Source: Microvirga sp. ACRRW (GTDB lineage Bacteria > Pseudomonadota > Alphaproteobacteria > Rhizobiales > Beijerinckiaceae). Taken from it: a stretch of DNA of 64,000 nt. The stretch is from assembly GCF_022346925.1 (NCBI RefSeq), contig NZ_JAKRNJ010000003.1:62001-126000 (forward strand), in the 5' to 3' direction. Below the pieces are notes generated by a model. It was not told where the DNA came from and ran no database searches. It worked only from the letters and a program-made list of their open reading frames with translations. The number at the start of each line of letters is the position of its first letter. The stretch's first letter is position 1. Shown here piece after piece: positions 29,848 to 38,211 of the stretch. Made by a program: the position numbers and the translations under genes.

Positions 29848-30234
29848 TCAGCCGGTCAGCGCAGTGCTACCGAAGCCGAGAAGATCGGCGAAGAGGGCGG
29901 CGGTCACGCCGAAGGCGACGAGGATCAGGCCCACAATGAAGATCCTGACCGAGCGGTTGTAGCGGACGAGCTGAAGGGACTGGATCGACAGGAGGTCGGA
30001 GAGAGCCTTGATCTGAAGACCAATGCCGAGGGTGATAGCGAACACCGCGATGAGATCGGCATGCTCCCAGTCTCCCGGAAGCCCCGCCCACCGGCTCAAG
30101 AAACCCAGCGAGAAGCCGACGACGACGCCGATGGCGGTAAGCGAGCCGTTCCGGAAGGTCGAATCGATAGTGGTGCGCTCCGAGGCAGGCTCGGGCGCCC
30201 GGTCGATCTTGACGGTCTGCGATGTCTCGCTCAC
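29848..30234 (-). CDS. small membrane protein, unknown function
   Basis: 128 residues. Three hydrophobic segments: about 31-50, 60-80 and 95-120. The N-terminal 25 residues are polar and cytoplasmic-looking. No known family motif. Start ATG at 30234. It lies between the nitroreductase gene and tsaB; no overlap links it to either. Confidence 0.8.
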   Translation of the reverse strand: MSETSQTVKIDRAPEPASERTTIDSTFRNGSLTAIGVVVGFSLGFLSRWAGLPGDWEHADLIAVFAITLGIGLQIKALSDLLSIQSLQLVRYNRSVRIFIVGLILVAFGVTAALFADLLGFGSTALTG

Positions 30235-30303
30235 GGCTTGCCGTTCATCGTGGATCGGGAACCGATCTTAGCCCAGATCGCCGCAGAAAGCAGGGGCTGA
30301 TCC

Positions 30304-30894
30304 TTACTCGATCCGGCTGAACTCCTCGAACGCGAAGCGCGGCTGACGGGGGTGGAGCTTTTCCGGCAGGCCGTAGCCCAGGTTGATGAGGAAGTTGGAC
30401 TTGGTCTTGCCGTCCGGGAAAAAGGCCTTGTCCACGCCCTCGCGGTTAAAGCCGCCCATGGGGCCGCAATCGAGCCCAAGCGAGCGTGCGGCCATGATGA
30501 GATAAGCGCCCTGGAGGCAGGAACCCTGGAAGGCGGTGCGCTCGATCACATCGGGCTGGCCCGCAAACCAGCTGCGCGCGTCCTTGGAATGCGGGGCGAG
30601 GAATCCGAGCTTCTCATAGAATTCCGTGTCGTAGGCCACGATCACAGTGGCCGGCGCGCTCATGGTCTGGCGCACATTGCCTTCGTCGAGATGGGATTTG
30701 AGTTTTTCCTTGGCGGCCTCGGACACCACGAAGACGAAGCGGACCGGGGTGGTGTTGGCGCTGGTCGGGCCGAGCTTGGCGAGATCGGCGATCTGGCGCA
30801 GGGTCTCGTCCGGAATTTTCCGGTCTTCCCACCAGCGATGGGTGCGGGCGTTGCGAAAGAGCTGGTCGAGGGCAGCTTCGGAGAGAGGCGGCAA
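30304..30894 (-). CDS. nitroreductase-family protein, RutE/malonic semialdehyde reductase-like
   Basis: 196 residues. FMN-dependent nitroreductase fold with the RutE-type blocks FRNARTHRWWEDRKI, LAKLGPTSANTTPVRFVFV and DCGPMGGFNREGVDKAFF. I take the TTG at 30894 because GGAG stands 6 bases before it; a TTG at 30906 also reads in frame but overlaps that GGAG and abuts the T-run of a terminator. No rut genes are nearby, so pyrimidine degradation is not supported by context. Confidence 0.88.
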   Translation of the reverse strand: MPPLSEAALDQLFRNARTHRWWEDRKIPDETLRQIADLAKLGPTSANTTPVRFVFVVSEAAKEKLKSHLDEGNVRQTMSAPATVIVAYDTEFYEKLGFLAPHSKDARSWFAGQPDVIERTAFQGSCLQGAYLIMAARSLGLDCGPMGGFNREGVDKAFFPDGKTKSNFLINLGYGLPEKLHPRQPRFAFEEFSRIE

Positions 30895-30908
30895 GGCAGG
30901 CTCCAAAC

Positions 30909-30934
30909 AAAAAAGCGCGGCGTGAAGGCCGCGC
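30909..30934 (-). terminator. Rho-independent terminator after nfuA
   Basis: 7-bp GC stem (30928-30934 with 30915-30921), 6-base loop, then six T (complement of 30909-30914). It ends 15 bases before the nitroreductase start chosen here and 30 bases after the nfuA stop. Confidence 0.9.
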
Positions 30935-30963
30935 TGTTCAATACTAGGGTTCCTGAGATCCGG

Positions 30964-31524
30964 TTAAACGGCCTGGACTTCGCGCACGTCCGGCAGGAAA
31001 TGGCGCAGCAGGTTCTGGATGCCGTGGCGGAGCGTTGCGGTCGAAGAGGGGCAGCCCGAGCAGGCGCCTTTCATGACGAGATAGACCACGCCGTCCTTGA
31101 AGCCGCGGAAGGTGATGTCGCCGCCATCGCCTGCCACGGCGGGGCGGATGCGGGTCTCGAGCAGCTCCTTGATGGTCTCGACGGTGGAGGCGTCCTGCGG
31201 ATCGAAGAACTCCTCACTGTCATCTTGCGTAGCGCCGTAGCCGTTGGCGAAGAGCGGCGCGCCGGTCATGAAATGCTCCATGATCCCGCCGAGGATCGCA
31301 GGCTTCAGGTGCTGCCACTCGCCGTCGGCCTTCGTGACGGTGATGAAATCGTAGCCGAAGAAGACGCCGGTCACGCCCGGCACGGCGAATAGGCGCTGGG
31401 CAAGCGGCGAGAACTCGCCCTGCTCGGGGGTCTTCGCCTCGAAGGTGCCTTCCGGCATCACGACGCGGCCGGGCAGGAATTTCAGGGTGGCGGGATTCGG
31501 GGTGGCTTCGGTCTGAATGAACAT
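30964..31524 (-). CDS. nfuA: NifU-family iron-sulfur scaffold/carrier (NfuA-like)
   Basis: 186 residues from the ATG at 31524 (MFIQTEATPNPATLKFLPG). N-terminal Nfu_N domain (1-about 90), then the NifU C-terminal domain with the cluster motif CSGCPSS (CxxC) near residue 150. Delivers Fe-S clusters. An Irr-type iron control element lies 59 bases upstream. Not a nitrogen-fixation gene despite the family name. Confidence 0.95.
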   Translation of the reverse strand: MFIQTEATPNPATLKFLPGRVVMPEGTFEAKTPEQGEFSPLAQRLFAVPGVTGVFFGYDFITVTKADGEWQHLKPAILGGIMEHFMTGAPLFANGYGATQDDSEEFFDPQDASTVETIKELLETRIRPAVAGDGGDITFRGFKDGVVYLVMKGACSGCPSSTATLRHGIQNLLRHFLPDVREVQAV

Positions 31525-31582
31525 CGTTGTGATCCTCTGACGCCGGTTCAAGGCCGGCCGAGCGGTGGGCGAAAGGCTAGAC

Positions 31583-31597
31583 TTAGAATCGTTCTAA
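31583..31597 (-). promoter_or_regulatory. iron control element (Irr box) upstream of nfuA
   Basis: TTAGAA-TCG-TTCTAA, a perfect dyad with 3-base spacing; the ICE consensus of Rhizobiales is TTTAGAA-N3-TTCTAAA. It is 59 bases before the nfuA start, in the promoter region. Irr is encoded at 40424-40900. Confidence 0.75.
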
Positions 31598-31658
31598 CAG
31601 GTTTCAGATCCAATGTGGATCGGGAGAGCAAGGATTCCAAGGGGAGAATGAAGGGGGT

Positions 31659-32156
31659 TTACCCCGCCAGCGCGTCGATTTCCTCGTCCGTCAGGGTGCC
31701 CGGCACGATGACGATGGGGACTGGGAAGGTGGAGGCGGCCTTGCCGGCAAGGGTCGAAACCAGGGGGCCGGGGCCTTCCTTGCCGCTGCCGGCGGCGAGC
31801 ACGAGGAAGGACACGTCCTCATCTTCGTGGATCAGCTTGATGATCTCCTCGGCGCGGACACCGACGCGGATCACCTGCTCGGGCTCCACGCCTGCGGCGC
31901 TGCGGGCCTCGCGGGCGGCGGCTTCCAGAAGCTTTTTCGCCTCTTCGCTGGCCTCCTCGATCATGGCTTCGCCGACACCAAGCCATTCGAAATTGTCCGG
32001 CGGGTCCACGATGGCGAGCATGAGCATGCTCGCTCCCGTGCGCACGACGCGGCGAGAGGCGAAATGAACCGCCCTCGCGCATTCCGGCGTCTTGTCGATC
32101 ACCACCATGAATTTGGGCCGGTGGCCCGTCTCGTAGGATCGGCGCTGGCTGCTCAC
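31659..32156 (-). CDS. universal stress protein family
   Basis: 165 residues from the GTG at 32156, with AGGAGA 7 bases upstream. USP fold: FMVVIDKTPECARAVHFA at the start, RVGVRAEEIIKLIHEDEDVSFLVLAAGS in the middle. The usual ATP-binding G-2x-G-9x-G(S/T) appears as the GSGKEGPGPLVSTLAG segment, so nucleotide binding is likely. Role in stress tolerance not specific. Downstream of trpS by 70 bases that contain a hairpin. Confidence 0.9.
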   Translation of the reverse strand: MSSQRRSYETGHRPKFMVVIDKTPECARAVHFASRRVVRTGASMLMLAIVDPPDNFEWLGVGEAMIEEASEEAKKLLEAAAREARSAAGVEPEQVIRVGVRAEEIIKLIHEDEDVSFLVLAAGSGKEGPGPLVSTLAGKAASTFPVPIVIVPGTLTDEEIDALAG

Positions 32157-32186
32157 GGCACGCTCTCCTGCATCGGCTCGATGCTG

Positions 32187-32211
32187 CCTTGCCCTATCAT
32201 CTAGGGCAAGG
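32187..32211. other. intergenic hairpin between trpS and usp
   Basis: 10-bp perfect arms (32187-32196 and 32202-32211), 5-base loop, extendable outward with a 1-base bulge. There is no T-run, so it is not a standard terminator. It could stabilise the trpS mRNA end. Confidence 0.7.
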
Positions 32212-32226
32212 CCAGCTGCAGTCAGG

Positions 32227-33267
32227 TTACCGCGACCGAACGAAGCCGACGATGTCCTTGACCGCATCCATGGTCTGCGCGGCAAGCACGCGCGCACGGT
32301 CGGAACCGTCGGCGAGCACCGCATCGATGTGGCTGGGATCGGCCATGAGGCGGCGCATCTCGTCGGCGATGGGCGCGAGCTTCGTTACCGACACGTCGAC
32401 GAGCGCGGCCTTGAAGCCGGAGAATTGCGAGCCCCCGTGATCGCGCAGCACGTCTTCCGGCGTGGTGTTGGTGAGCGCCGCGTAGATGGCGACCAGGTTC
32501 TCCGCCTCGGGGCGGGTCTTCAGGCCCTCGATCTCGGACGGCAGGGGCTCGGGGTCGGTCTTCGCCTTGCGCACCTTCGTGGCGATGGTGTCGGCATCAT
32601 CGGTCAGGTTGATGCGCGAGTAATCGGACGGGTCCGACTTCGACATCTTCTTCGAGCCGTCGCGCAGGGACATGACGCGGGTCGCCGGGCCATGGATGAG
32701 CGGCTCGGTGATCGGGAAGAAGGCGTCGCCATAGCCGTTCTCGGCAATCGATTCGGCGAAGTCGTTGTTGAACTTCTGGGCGATGTCGCGGGTCAGCTCC
32801 AGGTGCTGCTTCTGGTCCTCGCCCACCGGCACGTGGGTGGCGCGGTAGACCAGGATGTCGGAGGCCATCAGCATCGGATAGGCGAAGAGGCCGACCGATG
32901 CGTTCTCGCGGTCCTTGCCGGCCTTTTCCTTGAATTGGGTCATGCGGTTCGCCCAACCCATGCGGGCCACGCAGTTGAACACCCAGGCAAGCTCGGCGTG
33001 CTGCGCGACCTGGCTCTGGTTGAACACGATGTGCTTCTTCGGGTCGATGCCGGCGGCGATGAAGGCGGCGGTGACCTCGCGGATCTGGCGCTTCAGCTCC
33101 TTGGGGTCCTGCCACACGGTGATCGCGTGCATGTCCACGACGCAGTAAATGCAGTCGTGCGTCTCCTGCATTGTCACGAAGCGCTTGATGGCGCCGAGGT
33201 AATTTCCGAGATGGAGGTTGCCGGTGGGTTGGACGCCCGAGAAAACCAGCTCCTTGAACTGAGCCAT
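32227..33267 (-). CDS. trpS: tryptophanyl-tRNA synthetase
   Basis: 346 residues, class I. HIGH-type motif [10 protein letters not shown] (about 15-24), KMSKS motif [10 protein letters not shown] (about 204-213). [15 protein letters not shown] is also characteristic. Downstream of murJ by 99 bases on the same strand. Confidence 0.97.
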   Translation of the reverse strand: MAQFKELVFSGVQPTGNLHLGNYLGAIKRFVTMQETHDCIYCVVDMHAITVWQDPKELKRQIREVTAAFIAAGIDPKKHIVFNQSQVAQHAELAWVFNCVARMGWANRMTQFKEKAGKDRENASVGLFAYPMLMASDILVYRATHVPVGEDQKQHLELTRDIAQKFNNDFAESIAENGYGDAFFPITEPLIHGPATRVMSLRDGSKKMSKSDPSDYSRINLTDDADTIATKVRKAKTDPEPLPSEIEGLKTRPEAENLVAIYAALTNTTPEDVLRDHGGSQFSGFKAALVDVSVTKLAPIADEMRRLMADPSHIDAVLADGSDRARVLAAQTMDAVKDIVGFVRSR

Positions 33268-33366
33268 CGTAGTGCACTCCTTGCAAAAGCGGGTTGGACG
33301 CCGCTTTGCGTTGCGATCAGGTATAGAGGCGCGCGTTATGACAGGGCCACGCTGCGATGCAAGCGT

Positions 33367-34881
33367 TTAACGAAGGGCAGCCCAATCGTCACGGGTTACC
33401 GCGCCGGTCAGCCATGCCGCGAGGGCATAGAGGCTCAGGCCTCCGATGCAGAAGGCGGTCAGTGACAGGCTGTCGGTCGGCGTGAGGAAGCGCACCGCTC
33501 CCCAGAGCCCCAGGCTCATAAGGGCGGTGGAGGCGGCAATGCGGATCAGGCGGCCGAGGAAAAGGCGGTCCGGCTGCCACAGACCGATTCGGTTCAGGAG
33601 CCACGCCATGGCAAGCGCATGAGCGGCGCAAGCAAGGCTGATGCCGAGCGCGATGCCGGATACGCCCCAGAGCGGTCCGAGCAGAACGCTCGTGACGAGC
33701 GTGACGAGAATGCCGAGAGCGGCTCCGATCAACGTCATACGCAGCGCGCCGCGGGCGAAAAGGGTCTGGCTCAGCACCTTGCCGGCGGTGGCGAAGGGAA
33801 GGCCGAGACTCAAGGCCGCGAGCACCAGCGCCGTACCTTGCGTATCGGATGGCAGAAACGCGCCGCGCTCGAAGAGCACGCGCGTGATCGGAAAGCTCAG
33901 GATCAGCAGGGCGGCGCTTGCGGGCAGCGCCAGCAGCAGCGCCATCTCCAGCGCCCGGTGCTGGGAATGGATGATGGCTTTCGTCTCGCCCGCATGATGC
34001 TGCCGCGCGAGTTCCGGCAGCAACACACTGGAGCCCAAGGCTGCCATGAGGCCGAGCGGCAGCTGCATCACGCGATCCGCGTAATAGAGCCATGAAATGC
34101 CGGAGGGCCAGAAGGAGGCGGCAATCGTTCCCGCGAGCACGAACAGCTGCACCGCACCGCTCGCGACCAGTGCGGGAAAGCCCGCCAGCAGCAGGCTCTT
34201 CAGCATCGGAGACCAACGCGGCTTGCGGAAATGAACGAGGCTTTCGGTTCCTTGCCGAAGCGCGATCAGCACCACGAGAAGCTGGATGAAACCGGCGATG
34301 CTCGATGCGGCGGAGAGCCATGCTGCTTTTGCTTCCAGCGGCACGATGAAAACGGTTTCGAGCATCACGAGCGTCAGGATCAAGCCCGCATTCACCGCCA
34401 GCGGTGCCAGTGCCGCCGCCGCATAGCGCCCGCGCATGTTGAGGATGGCGGCGGCGATGGAGGAGAGCGTGACGCTCAGCACGATGGGAAAGGACAGGCG
34501 CGTATAGAAGGCCGTCAGCGCCAGCGTGCCCGCATCGCCGCGAAGGCCGGGTGCGAGGAGGAGGGCGATCAACCCTGCGCCGATCTCGACGAGCGCGGTG
34601 AGTGCAAGGAGCGCGAGCGCGAAGGTGCTGAGCACGTCGCCCGCCATCGTTGCCGCGTCCCGCTGTTCCAGGCGGCTCAGTTGCGGCACGAGCGCCGGAT
34701 TGAGCCCGCCCTCGCCGACGATGCGGCGCACGAGGTTCGGCAGGCGAAAGGCGGTCAGAAACGCATCCGCCACGGGCCCCGCGCCCAAGGCCTGCGCGAA
34801 CAGCATGTCCCGGACGAAGCCGAGAATGCGCGAGGCGATCGAACTGAGACCGACCAGAAGGGACGAGCGGATGAGCGACAT
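33367..34881 (-). CDS. murJ: lipid II flippase MurJ
   Basis: 504 residues from the ATG at 34881 (MSLIRSSLLVGLSSIASRILGFVRD). Fourteen predicted membrane segments of the MVF/MATE fold. Family motifs SRILGFVRDMLFAQALGAG and AFRLPNLVRRIVGEGGLNPA; the conserved arginines of the central cavity are in these. Moves lipid II to the periplasm for peptidoglycan synthesis. murJ-trpS order is common in alphaproteobacteria. Confidence 0.95.
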   Translation of the reverse strand: MSLIRSSLLVGLSSIASRILGFVRDMLFAQALGAGPVADAFLTAFRLPNLVRRIVGEGGLNPALVPQLSRLEQRDAATMAGDVLSTFALALLALTALVEIGAGLIALLLAPGLRGDAGTLALTAFYTRLSFPIVLSVTLSSIAAAILNMRGRYAAAALAPLAVNAGLILTLVMLETVFIVPLEAKAAWLSAASSIAGFIQLLVVLIALRQGTESLVHFRKPRWSPMLKSLLLAGFPALVASGAVQLFVLAGTIAASFWPSGISWLYYADRVMQLPLGLMAALGSSVLLPELARQHHAGETKAIIHSQHRALEMALLLALPASAALLILSFPITRVLFERGAFLPSDTQGTALVLAALSLGLPFATAGKVLSQTLFARGALRMTLIGAALGILVTLVTSVLLGPLWGVSGIALGISLACAAHALAMAWLLNRIGLWQPDRLFLGRLIRIAASTALMSLGLWGAVRFLTPTDSLSLTAFCIGGLSLYALAAWLTGAVTRDDWAALR

Positions 34882-34933
34882 GATTATTGTCGCGATTATA
34901 GGGTTCTGGTCGGATTGTCTAAGAGAACTCTGG

Positions 34934-35560
34934 CTAACCCCTCGCACGAGCAATCGCCTCGCGCTTCTGCGCGAGCGTCATGCCGCCGACGTAAGATTCG
35001 GTGGCGACGAGGAAGGAAGGGGTCGCAGTAAAGCCCAGTGAGTCGCCGAGTTTCAGAGTGTCCTTCATCCATTGCGTCGTGCGCTCTGAATCCGCCGTTT
35101 CCTCCAAGCGCTTGGTATCGCCGCCGAGGCGCTCGATCTCCTTCAGGGCCCGTCCGCCGTCGACGGCCCCCTTCAGCTTGAAGAGCGCAAGATGCAGGGG
35201 CAGGTAGGCCTCGGGTCCGTAGAGCTGCAGATAGGCAAGCGCCGCCTTCGTCGCCGTGACGGAGGGAATACCCAGCACGGCGAAATTCACCAGCACGTAG
35301 GTGAGGTCCGGCTCCGCCTTCAGGAGAGCAGGCAGATCCGCCGCCGACTTCCGGCACCAGGGGCAGTTATAGTCGAAATACTCGATCATGATCACGTCGC
35401 CGTGCTGGTGCCCGAGCTTCACGGCACTGGCCAAGGCCAATGTGTCCTCGACAAGCTCGATGGGAACAAGCTGTCCCTCTGGTGCGGACTGAGCGAAGGC
35501 GGGAACGCTGGCGCCCGATAGGGCCAAACCGGCGAGAAGGGCGCGGCGGGACAGGATCAT
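34934..35560 (-). CDS. DsbA/Com1-like periplasmic thiol-disulfide oxidoreductase
   Basis: 208 residues. N-terminal signal (MILSRRALLAGLALSGASVPAFAQ split by RR at 5-6; cleavage likely after AFA). Thioredoxin fold with active site CPWC (Cys66, Cys69) in YFDYNCPWCRKS, cis-Pro in FTATPSFLV. Similar to the BdbD/Com1 group. Probably forms or isomerises disulfides in exported proteins. Divergent from the Pcm-like gene. Confidence 0.92.
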   Translation of the reverse strand: MILSRRALLAGLALSGASVPAFAQSAPEGQLVPIELVEDTLALASAVKLGHQHGDVIMIEYFDYNCPWCRKSAADLPALLKAEPDLTYVLVNFAVLGIPSVTATKAALAYLQLYGPEAYLPLHLALFKLKGAVDGGRALKEIERLGGDTKRLEETADSERTTQWMKDTLKLGDSLGFTATPSFLVATESYVGGMTLAQKREAIARARG

Positions 35561-35748
35561 GAAAAGCTACTCTTCAAAAACGAGAGCCTCTGGTGCCGGT
35601 GGATCGTGTCGAGAGCAAGGCTAAGCTTTCGCCCCTCATGCACTTGTGAAGGCAGGGTTTCTCGAACCTTAAGGATAGGAGAGCAAACGCAGCGGTTGCA
35701 GCTTTGCCGTTGGCGGGTGAAGATGATCCCAGGTCCAGGAAACAACCG

Positions 35749-36651
35749 ATGATGGAATCAGGCTTCACCCAGGCCGACATGGCCGTGATCCGGCGCGCCT
35801 ATGCCAAACAGATCCTGACTTTGGCGGGCATCACGGAGGATTCGAGGCTGGAGGCGGCCTTCGCCGCTATCCCGCGCGAGCAGTTCCTGGAGGATCCGCC
35901 CTGGACCATTTCGCGGGGCGCCGGAGGCTACGAGCCGCTCCCCTCCCGCGATCCGGCAGTGCTCTATCAGGATGTGCTCCTGGCGCTCGCTTCCCATCGC
36001 GGCGTGAACAACGGCTCTCCCTCGCTTCATGCGGGATGGCTCCATGCCCTGTCGCTGCGCGAAGGCGAGCGCGTGGCGCATATCGGAGCGGGGGCTGGCT
36101 ATTACACCGCCATCATTGCGGAACTCGTCGGCGAGAAAGGCCATGTGCTCGCGGTCGAGTTCGATCCGGAATTGGCGAAGGCGGCGCGAGAGAACCTTGC
36201 CGACCGGCCCAATGTCACCGTGGTCGAGGGCGACGGAGCCCAGTGGCCGCGCGAGGATGTAGATGCGGTCTACGTGAACTTTTCCGTCGAGCGCCCGGCG
36301 GAAGCCTGGATCGATCATCTGAATCGCGAGGGCCGGATCATCTTTCCGCTGGGCCTGCCCAGGCCGAAGCCGAGCCCATGGGGCGGCACCCATGCCATTC
36401 ATGGAGCGGGCCTTCGCATCACGCGCCATGAGAACGGATTGGCGGTGCAATGGCTCAACCGCGCCTTCTTCGTCTGCGCGGAAGGCGAACTGTCAAACCC
36501 CGGACAGGAGCGGCAGGCGCTTCAAGCCGCCTTCGAAGGCGGCGGCATCGAGTTCGTGCGCAGCCTGATCTGGCGGCAGACCGCCCCAGCCGGACGCTGC
36601 TGGTTCACCGGTGCGGGCTGGGCCTTATGCTACGACGAGATCAAATCTTGA
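35749..36651 (+). CDS. protein-L-isoaspartate O-methyltransferase-like
   Basis: 300 residues from the ATG at 35749 (AGGA 8 bases upstream). Pcm-like SAM fold: RAYAKQILTLAGI and FAAIPREQFLEDPPW lead in, then HIGAGAGYYTAIIAELVG (SAM loop) and VLAVEFDPELAKAARENL. The C-terminal part (about 215-300) is longer than in classical PCMT, and the family's SDGS-type repair motif is not obvious, so the substrate may differ. Converges on a GNAT gene with an 11-base overlap. Confidence 0.88.
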   Translation: MMESGFTQADMAVIRRAYAKQILTLAGITEDSRLEAAFAAIPREQFLEDPPWTISRGAGGYEPLPSRDPAVLYQDVLLALASHRGVNNGSPSLHAGWLHALSLREGERVAHIGAGAGYYTAIIAELVGEKGHVLAVEFDPELAKAARENLADRPNVTVVEGDGAQWPREDVDAVYVNFSVERPAEAWIDHLNREGRIIFPLGLPRPKPSPWGGTHAIHGAGLRITRHENGLAVQWLNRAFFVCAEGELSNPGQERQALQAAFEGGGIEFVRSLIWRQTAPAGRCWFTGAGWALCYDEIKS

Positions 36652-37081
36652 GGCGCAGGCGATGCGTCACGAAGGGATCGGCCTCCACTCGCGTGAACCC
36701 GAGGCGCTCGTAGAACGGGAAGGCCGATTCCGGCGCACGCGCATTGAGGTGGTCAAAGGACGGTGTCGCGCCGTCGATGATGGCTGTCACCAGCAGGTAA
36801 CCGGCGCCCTGGCGTCGGCCTGATCGCGCGACATAGAGATGGCGGACCCGGCCCGCTTTGGGATTGTCGCTGTAAGGATCGATGTTGCGTCCGCAAATGC
36901 CGATGAGGCTTCGACCATCGAAAGCGCCGAGAAGAATCTCTCCTGGTCTCAAAAACCGGTTCGTGCCGTTTCGCCAGTTCTCCTGCAGCCGCTGCAGCAT
37001 CCCATGGCCCTCGGACAGGCTCTCGTGCAGCAGCGCATCGAAGCCGTCCGTGTCGGGAGTCAGGGGCTGAAAAGAAAACAT
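36641..37081 (-). CDS. GNAT-family N-acetyltransferase
   Basis: 146 residues from the ATG at 37081 (MFSFQPLTPDTDGF). Acetyl-CoA loop VRHLYVARSGRRQGAGYLLV (about 79-98) and C-terminal ESAFPFYERLGFTRVE. Substrate unknown. The start codon lies inside the 3' arm of the fabI terminator hairpin and has no good Shine-Dalgarno sequence; a start at 37117 is possible but would include the whole hairpin. Confidence 0.85.
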   Translation of the reverse strand: MFSFQPLTPDTDGFDALLHESLSEGHGMLQRLQENWRNGTNRFLRPGEILLGAFDGRSLIGICGRNIDPYSDNPKAGRVRHLYVARSGRRQGAGYLLVTAIIDGATPSFDHLNARAPESAFPFYERLGFTRVEADPFVTHRLRLKI

Positions 37082-37109
37082 CCGCGAAAGGGTGCCCTTC
37101 GCGGATGTT
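37068..37109 (-). terminator. terminator hairpin after fabI
   Basis: Perfect 12-bp stem (37098-37109 with 37077-37088), 9-base loop, followed on the minus strand by the T-rich tail TTCTTTTC. It is 27 bases past the fabI stop, and its 3' arm holds the ATG of the GNAT gene. Confidence 0.85.
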
Positions 37110-37135
37110 GGAAGCAAGAGTTCGGAAAGAGCCTT

Positions 37136-37966
37136 TTAGGCTTCTTCGCCCGTCACGCCGGCGGCGTCCTGAGCTTTGAGCACTTCAGGGCGCGGCATGG
37201 AGATGATGTTGTAGCCGGAATCCACGTAATGGATCTCGCCGGTCACGCCCCGCGACAGATCGGACAGCATGTAGAGGGCAGCGCCGCCCACATCCTCGAT
37301 GGTGATGTTCTGGCGCAGCGGCGAATGAGCCTTCTGGTAGGTGAACATCAGGCGCGCATCGGCGATGCCGGCGCCGGCCAGCGTGCGCACCGGGCCTGCG
37401 GAGATCGCGTTGCAGCGGATGCCCTGCGGGCCGAGGTCGTTGGCGATGTAGCGCACGGATGCTTCGAGAGCGGCTTTCGCCACGCCCATGACGTTGTAGT
37501 TCGGCATCACGCGGGTGGAGCCGCCATAGGTGAGGGTGAGCAGCGAGCCGCCGTTCTTCATGCGCTTGGCGGCGCGCTGCGCGATTTCCGTGAACGAGAA
37601 GCAGGAGATCACCATGGTGCGCGAGAAGTTCTCGCGCGTCGTGACGTCCGTGTAGGAACCCTTGAGCTGCGACTTGTCGGAGAAGCCGATGGCGTGAACC
37701 ACGAAGTCGATGGCTTCCCAGCGCTTGTCGAGAGCATCGAAGGCGGCGTCGACGGAGGCGAGGTCTTCCACGTCGCAGGGGATCACGAGATCCGAACCGA
37801 GCGACTGCGCCAGCGGTGCCACGCGCTTGCCGAGCGCCTCGCCCTGATAGGTGAAGGCGAGTTCCGCGCCTTGCTCCGACAGAGCCTTGGCGATGCCCCA
37901 GGCAATGGAGTGGTCGTTCGCGACGCCCATGATGAGGCCGCGCTTTCCTTGCATCAGACCGCTCAT
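37136..37966 (-). CDS. fabI: enoyl-[acyl-carrier-protein] reductase (NADH)
   Basis: 276 residues from the ATG at 37966, GGGGGA upstream. Last reduction of the fatty-acid elongation cycle. Short-chain dehydrogenase fold with GKRGLIMGVANDHSIAWGIA (cofactor loop) and catalytic Tyr157-x6-Lys164 (YNVMGVAK); SAGPVRTLAGAGI follows. Together with fabA and fabB it makes the unsaturated/saturated fatty-acid set. The same locus carries irr. Confidence 0.96.
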   Translation of the reverse strand: MSGLMQGKRGLIMGVANDHSIAWGIAKALSEQGAELAFTYQGEALGKRVAPLAQSLGSDLVIPCDVEDLASVDAAFDALDKRWEAIDFVVHAIGFSDKSQLKGSYTDVTTRENFSRTMVISCFSFTEIAQRAAKRMKNGGSLLTLTYGGSTRVMPNYNVMGVAKAALEASVRYIANDLGPQGIRCNAISAGPVRTLAGAGIADARLMFTYQKAHSPLRQNITIEDVGGAALYMLSDLSRGVTGEIHYVDSGYNIISMPRPEVLKAQDAAGVTGEEA

Positions 37967-38159
37967 GTGGGTCCCCCTATGCATCGGCTCTATTGTCGGA
38001 TGCCTTTCGTTAGCAAAAAGTGCATCCGGAGCCTTGGTCTTGATTTCAATGAGCGTGTCCATGCGAAGTCCCCCTTCCGGGCCGACATCGCATGGCGCTG
38101 TCTCAGGTTTATGACGTCTCAAGAGCTGTTTCCACTAACGTGAAATCAGCTCTCGTTTT

Positions 38160-38187
38160 GGTTCGCCGCATTTTTTGGCTGCGAACC
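38160..38187. other. inverted repeat in the fabB-fabI gap
   Basis: GGTTCGC (38160-38166) and GCGAACC (38181-38187) around a 14-base loop rich in T. The 245-base gap holds no gene. It may form a hairpin after fabB, without a canonical T-run. Confidence 0.5.
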
Positions 38188-38211
38188 GGGGCCACTTCGC
38201 CGAAAAATGCT

